A stretch of 64,000 nt of DNA from CAWCAW01 sp963714125. Its GTDB lineage: Bacteria; Actinomycetota; Acidimicrobiia; Acidimicrobiales; UBA8190. The stretch lies in NCBI GenBank assembly GCA_963714125.1, contig OY970234.1, positions 682,001-746,000 of the forward strand, in the 5' to 3' direction. The position numbers and the translations under genes were made by a program. The notes below the pieces were generated by a model that was not told the DNA's origin, made no database searches, and saw nothing but the letters and a program-made list of their open reading frames with translations. This document shows positions 60,533 through 64,000 of this stretch, piece by piece. The number at the start of each line of letters is the position of its first letter. The first letter of the stretch is position 1.

Positions 60533-61191
60533 TGCACGCTGACTGGACAAGAAAGGCAGTCCCTGTGGGTCCTGGGAGGCTTCAAGCGCTCATCGACGGG
60601 GTCTTCGCTATCGCTCTGACGCTGCTCGTCTTGGATCTGCCAAGGCCAGCAGCCTCTACGGCCCTCGGGCACGACCTTTTGCACCAATGGCCTTCCTATG
60701 TCGCCTACTTGGTGTCATTCGCGACGATTGGGATTATCTGGATCGAACACCACGGGATGATGAGCGCAGTTCGATCTATCAACCGGCGATTCCTAGAACG
60801 AACTCTCGTTTTTTTATTGTTTGTGTCCATCATTCCGTGGCCGACCGCAATCGCTGCCGAGTACGCCGACAAAGGATTGGCCCAGGCACGGGTGGCCGCA
60901 ATCGTCTACGCCGTCACGATGCTTTTGATGGGTCTGTCGTTTGCGTGGGGATGGCGCTATTTGACCGTACACCCAGACTTGGTGGCGAAACCTGCTCGTG
61001 TCGCATTCGTGACCGGAACACGCCGAGCCCTGCTTGGGGGTTTGGTCTACATCGCGGCGATCGTCGTCGCGATCATCAGCCCGACAGCCTCATTCGCGGT
61101 CGACGCGCTTGTGGCTGGCTATTTTGCCTTTTCCAAGAGCGAGGTCCCCGGGCTCATCTATCAGGCAGCGCAATCGGAAGGCGCCGGCTGA
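60532..61191 (+). CDS. TMEM175-like (DUF1211) potassium channel
   Basis: A 219-residue six-span membrane protein. The hallmark RLQALIDGVFAIALTLLVLD at about 16-35 (R-x5-DG-x-FAI) marks bacterial TMEM175 channels, which conduct K+ through a pore lined by hydrophobic residues instead of a TVGYG filter. Further spans include VAYLVSFATIGIIWIEHH, LVFLLFVSIIPWPTAIAAE and two near the C-terminus. GTG 60532 is the best start; it overlaps the end of a decayed kinase frame. It is the third K+ channel type in the window. Confidence 0.75.
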   Translation: MHADWTRKAVPVGPGRLQALIDGVFAIALTLLVLDLPRPAASTALGHDLLHQWPSYVAYLVSFATIGIIWIEHHGMMSAVRSINRRFLERTLVFLLFVSIIPWPTAIAAEYADKGLAQARVAAIVYAVTMLLMGLSFAWGWRYLTVHPDLVAKPARVAFVTGTRRALLGGLVYIAAIVVAIISPTASFAVDALVAGYFAFSKSEVPGLIYQAAQSEGAG

Positions 61192-61527
61192 CCTTGGCCC
61201 ACGAGGTCTGCGCCCAAATCGCCACCGAGGGTGATTCTCCGACCAAGAACAGGCCAAAGACTCTTGAAGTTGGCACCGTCCGTGCGAATTGGTCAAGAAC
61301 GAAACGCGAGGCGTCGTCAACGTTCGAAATGGGTATGCAAAGCGAGGCGGGAGACGTCACCTGTAACTCGGGCACATACCAGCTGACGTTGCGAACGAGA
61401 GTTTTGGCACCCACAGGGGCCGGGGCACTACGTGAAGGTCAGCTGTGTAGAAGCCGAATGCACATGTGTGCCTCGGCAGCATGGCGAGACCCTCTCCGTC
61501 AAAGAAGCGCAAGGAGGAGATTGAGGG
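61192..61527. other. 336-bp region without a recognised gene
   Basis: No coding frame was supported. GCGT-N16-GGGTAT (61311-61336) is a possible but weak SigB-type element, 192 nt before the pentapeptide-repeat gene. Confidence 0.35.
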
Positions 61528-62403
61528 ATGGAACAGACGTCACGGCGATCGCGTTCGGGCACACCCCGATGCACGCAAACCCGTATTTACCGCGCGGCGG
61601 CGCGTCGCCCGCGGCGTTGGTTTTCGAGTTTGGTGTTCGCCTTCCTGGCCGTTGGTTTGATCCAGTCGGTAACCGCCACAGGGGCGGGCGCTTCTCAGAG
61701 CTGTGTGCCAGCACCGAGTGCTGACCTCGAAGGTTGCAACTTCAGTGGCGCCGACCTGGCTGGCGCGCACCTGGCCGACTCCGATCTGAAAGGGGCCAAT
61801 CTCTCGGGCGCTGATCTAATAGGTGCTCATTTATATGATGCATACCTACGCAATGCCTCGCTCGCTGGTGCGAATCTTACAGGTGCCGACCTCTATGCGG
61901 CCCATCTGCAACACACGAACCTTGCCAATGCGACACTCCTCGCCACCCTTTTCGGGGTGACGTCGGGAGGCTGTACGGGCAGGCCCGCTCAGCTGCCAAA
62001 GGACTGGCTGATCGTGGACGGATATCTCATCGGTGCGGGCGCATTTCTCCTGAATGCCAAGCTCGCAGGCATCAACCTCGAGGGCGTACATCTTGGGGGT
62101 GCGAATCTCGTTTTGGCTGACTTGGCTGGTGACAACCTGTCAGGCGCATATTTCCCCGGCGCGCATCTGGGCCTTGCCGATCTGGAGGGTGCAAATCTGA
62201 GTGGTGCCGATTTGCAAGGGACGCAACTGTTAAAGACGAATCTGCGAGGTGCCAATCTGAACGGTGCAGACTTTGATGGCGCCAACCTCACCGGTGCCCA
62301 TCTGACGGGAGCGAGTTTGACGGGCGTCGCCTGGCGCAACGCCACCTGCCCAAACGGGGTCAAGAACACCCTCATTGGCGGATCCTGCGTTCACGATCTA
62401 TGA
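61528..62403 (+). CDS. Secreted pentapeptide-repeat protein
   Basis: A 291-residue protein with a basic N-terminus, an export segment at about 30-56 and two blocks of A(D/N)LxG pentapeptide repeats (about 66-140 and 180-275). They form a right-handed quadrilateral beta-helix such as NFSGADLAGAHLADSDLKGA. A 35-residue insert with a GGCTG segment separates the blocks, and the end CPNGVKNTLIGGSCVH is Cys-rich. AGGAGG lies upstream of the ATG. The role is unknown; exported pentapeptide proteins may be structural. Confidence 0.8.
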   Translation: MEQTSRRSRSGTPRCTQTRIYRAAARRPRRWFSSLVFAFLAVGLIQSVTATGAGASQSCVPAPSADLEGCNFSGADLAGAHLADSDLKGANLSGADLIGAHLYDAYLRNASLAGANLTGADLYAAHLQHTNLANATLLATLFGVTSGGCTGRPAQLPKDWLIVDGYLIGAGAFLLNAKLAGINLEGVHLGGANLVLADLAGDNLSGAYFPGAHLGLADLEGANLSGADLQGTQLLKTNLRGANLNGADFDGANLTGAHLTGASLTGVAWRNATCPNGVKNTLIGGSCVHDL

Positions 62404-62432
62404 CCTCTGTGGCAACTCATAAATGGCTGTTG

Positions 62433-63335
62433 GAGGCGTATCTCATGGTGTCGGATTCCTTGCCCTCGAGTTCACATGACTAGGCTCGCTCAGACATTTC
62501 CGACCGGTCGAGCGTAAGCGTCACCGGGTTGCCAAGGTATCTCGGCGCCCTAGTGGCTCAGAGTTCATGAAGGTTTCTATTACGCGAGCAACCGGACTCA
62601 TTGGTCGAGCTCTCGTCGGGGCACTTCGGTCTAACGGTAGAGACGTCATTGCCCTGAGTCGAACACCGGGCAGGATCGAGCACATCGAGATAACCGTGTG
62701 GGATCCCACTCGATCACATCTGCCGGATCGGGCGTGCGATGGCGTCGATGCGTTTGTGAATCTGGCCGGGGTTGGAATTGGTGATGGCCGTTGGAGCGAG
62801 CACCATCGCACCGCCATTGTCGAGAGTCGCGTCGTGACTACGAGGCGGCTCGTCGAGGCAATGGAGAGATATGGAGTCCCCACGCTGATCAACGCCAGTG
62901 CCATTGGGTTCTACGGACCAGGGGACGAACGAGTTGACGAGTCCTTTCTCGCGGGGTCCGACTTTCTTGCCGACGTTTGTGTGAGGTGGGGGCAGAAGCA
63001 AAGAGGGCGCACGATTTTGCACGCGTCGTTCTGCTGCGATCAGGAATTGTGCTTTCAGAAGACAGCGGCGCGCTTCCAAAGTTGCTGCTTCCGGCGCGGT
63101 TGGGGTTGGGCGGGCCGCTTGCCGGCGGGAGGCAGCGGCAATCCTGGATACATATTGCTGACGAGGTGAACTTGATCCTTCTGGCACTGAGAGACGGGTC
63201 CTTTTCGGGCCCTGTGAATGCAACGGCCCCAAATCCAGTGCGTCAAGTCGAGTTTGCCCGCACATTGGGCCGAGTTCTCGGCCGGCTTGCGGCCCTTCCC
63301 ACACCTGGACTAGCGGTCCGATTGCTTCTTGGAAA
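62433..63335 (+). repeat. Duplicated segment, copy 2 (partner at about 34560-35463)
   Basis: This copy matches the 34.6-35.5 kb region from about 130 bp before the epimerase start until it is cut at 63335 by an IS element. It differs by scattered substitutions and a 1-nt deletion near 62990. The upstream short frame is truncated by TAG after 12 codons. Confidence 0.85.
62567..63335 (+). pseudogene. Frameshifted and IS-truncated TIGR01777 epimerase copy
   Basis: The first frame (from ATG 62567) reads MKVSITRATGLIGRALVGAL onward to INASAIGFYG and DVCVRWG. A 1-nt deletion near 62990, compared with the intact copy, moves the rest into another frame (FARVVLLRSGIVL, WIHIADEVNLILLALRD, VNATAPNPVRQVEFARTLG). 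The C-terminal 40 residues are replaced by an IS3-family element. TGA-TG in the cofactor loop has also become TRATG. It is a dead paralogue of the gene at 34694. Confidence 0.85.
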
Positions 63336-63399
63336 TGAGGCTCCCCAAGAATTGTGGACATCCGCTATGCGAGCATGAGGCTCGCGGAAGGATGTTCTT

Positions 63400-63720
63400 A
63401 TGTCACCGAGCAGACGAAGATTCACGACCGAATACAAGGTCGAGGCCGCGCACAGGGTCATCGACTCTGATCGAAGCGTTGCCGAAGTGGCTCGTGAGCT
63501 GAGTCTCAACGAGGCCAGCCTCTACAGCTGGGTCCGAGACGAGCGTCGTCGCATCGAAGCGGCCAAAGGGACTGACGCCGAGCCGCTCAGCGCCGCTGAA
63601 CGTGCCGAGCTCCTCGCCCTCAGAAAACAGGTCCATGAGCAGGAAAAGGATCTTGAGTTCCTGGGAAAAGCGGCCGCGTACTTCGCCAAGGGTCAACCAA
63701 ACAGGATCGGTTTGCGTTGA
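63400..63720 (+). CDS. IS3-family transposase OrfA
   Basis: A 106-residue DNA-binding subunit: helix-turn-helix of the IS3/IS911 type (RRFTTEYKVEAAHRVIDSDR, VAELSLNEASLYSWVRD-like) and a leucine-zipper-like helix (ALRKQVHEQEKDLEFLGKAA). The end EFLGKAAAYFAK is the standard OrfA C-terminus. A GGA-AAA-G stretch at 63664-63670 lies in frame for a -1 slip into OrfB, whose frame is open from there, so an OrfAB fusion is likely to be made. Confidence 0.9.
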   Translation: MSPSRRRFTTEYKVEAAHRVIDSDRSVAEVARELSLNEASLYSWVRDERRRIEAAKGTDAEPLSAAERAELLALRKQVHEQEKDLEFLGKAAAYFAKGQPNRIGLR

Positions 63721-64000
63721 TGGAGGCGGAGTGCGCGCACTTCGAGATCACCCGCATGGCCCGACTCCTCGGAGTCTCGTCCTCGGGCTTCTACCGCTGG
63801 CGCAAGAACGACCGGTCCGCAGCACAAAAGCCCTCCGAGGTGCGTCGCGGTGCCCTCGATGCCGCCATCGTGGCCGCCCACCAGGGCTCTACGGGCACCT
63901 ACGGCGCTCCTCGCATCACCGCAGAGCTCAAAGACGCCGGCACGGCGGTGTCCGAGAACACCGTCCAGCGTCGCATGAAGGCGCTCGGCATCGAAGGGAT
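63720..64000 (+). CDS. IS3-family transposase OrfB (5' part, runs off window)
   Basis: The first 93 residues of the DDE transposase: MEAECAHFEITRMARLLGVS then SGFYRWRKN, and the HTH_21 block HQGSTGTYGAPRITAEL. The ATG overlaps the OrfA stop by 1 nt (TGATG), and the frame is open upstream to the slippery site. The catalytic DDE core lies beyond the window. Confidence 0.85.
   Translation, partial: MEAECAHFEITRMARLLGVSSSGFYRWRKNDRSAAQKPSEVRRGALDAAIVAAHQGSTGTYGAPRITAELKDAGTAVSENTVQRRMKALGIEG

Larger units (their letters stand above)
63336..64000 (+). mobile_element. IS3-family insertion sequence (left end to window edge)
   Basis: Homology to the intact epimerase copy stops at about 63335. The new sequence begins TGAGGCTCCCCAAGAATTG, a plausible left terminal repeat, followed 40 nt later by the OrfA gene and then OrfB. 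The right end and target duplication lie outside the window. Confidence 0.8.

Noticed and set aside
61311..61336. GCGT-N16-GGGTAT upstream of the pentapeptide-repeat gene as a SigB promoter
   Set aside because: The -35 half is weakly defined and it lies 192 nt from the start; kept only as a remark in the gap entry.
60687..61724. A 345-codon plus-strand frame
   Set aside because: It runs out of frame through the TMEM175-like gene and into the pentapeptide gene with Arg-rich nonsense; the membrane and repeat frames are clearly the coding ones.

Overview
This is a GC-rich window packed with genes on both strands. The features that bear on its origin are a mycothiol-dependent (MDMPI-type) enzyme, an ECF42 sigma factor with its YCII partner, RsbW-like kinases with GAF/ANTAR proteins, a DevR/DevS-type two-component system, promoters of SigB/SigF type, frequent GTG starts and TAFT/LAFTG-like surface-protein ends. 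Together they point to a free-living actinobacterium. The many secreted repeat proteins, the cupredoxin/ferritin-like operon and the WxL pair would suit an Acidimicrobiia-like lineage, but that is inference. No rRNA, tRNA or CRISPR array was seen.

Layout. 1-8 kb: the 5' part of a duplicated-type ABC permease, a secreted Ig-like protein, a TmrB-like P-loop protein, the YCII/ECF42 pair, a large secreted RCC1-repeat protein, and a TetR gene divergent from a mycothiol-dependent enzyme across a clear operator. 8-28 kb: metabolic and surface genes. These include an LLM monooxygenase, a beta-helix protein, a cupredoxin/ferritin-like/membrane operon, a TetR-controlled cupin/NTF2 operon, an acyl-ACP desaturase, a GH18-like protein, two oxidoreductases, a K+ channel and a lectin-like surface protein. 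28-36 kb: a probable light- or oxidative-stress lipid locus with a DHRS12-like SDR, FAD amine-oxidase-type protein, DUF1365 protein, cyclopropane-fatty-acid-synthase-type methyltransferase, CarH-like B12 photoreceptor regulator and TIGR01777 epimerase.

36-47 kb: a transglutaminase-like protein, type III glutamine synthetase, an RCK-pore-RCK K+ channel, and a dormancy-like block. The block has an ADH-GNAT-PPOX operon and a PPOX-CBS-sensor kinase-response regulator operon in which consecutive genes overlap by 4 nt; DevR-box-like sites lie in its intergenic regions. 47-51 kb: decayed IS elements around a WxL-like/DUF916-like surface pair. 51-61 kb: a stress-signalling region with RsbW-like kinases, GAF-ANTAR and STAS-GAF-ANTAR proteins and several GTTT-N16-GGGTAY promoters, then a kinase-like/flippase fusion, a permuted-papain protein, a TMEM175-like channel and a pentapeptide-repeat protein. 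61-64 kb: a second, frameshifted copy of the 34.7-kb epimerase, cut by an IS3-family element that runs off the window.

The most distinctive themes are (i) the B12-photoreceptor-linked membrane-lipid cluster with its decayed duplicate, (ii) the translationally coupled DevRS-type operon with shared candidate boxes, and (iii) a small SigB/SigF-like regulon, one member of which carries an amber codon near its start.
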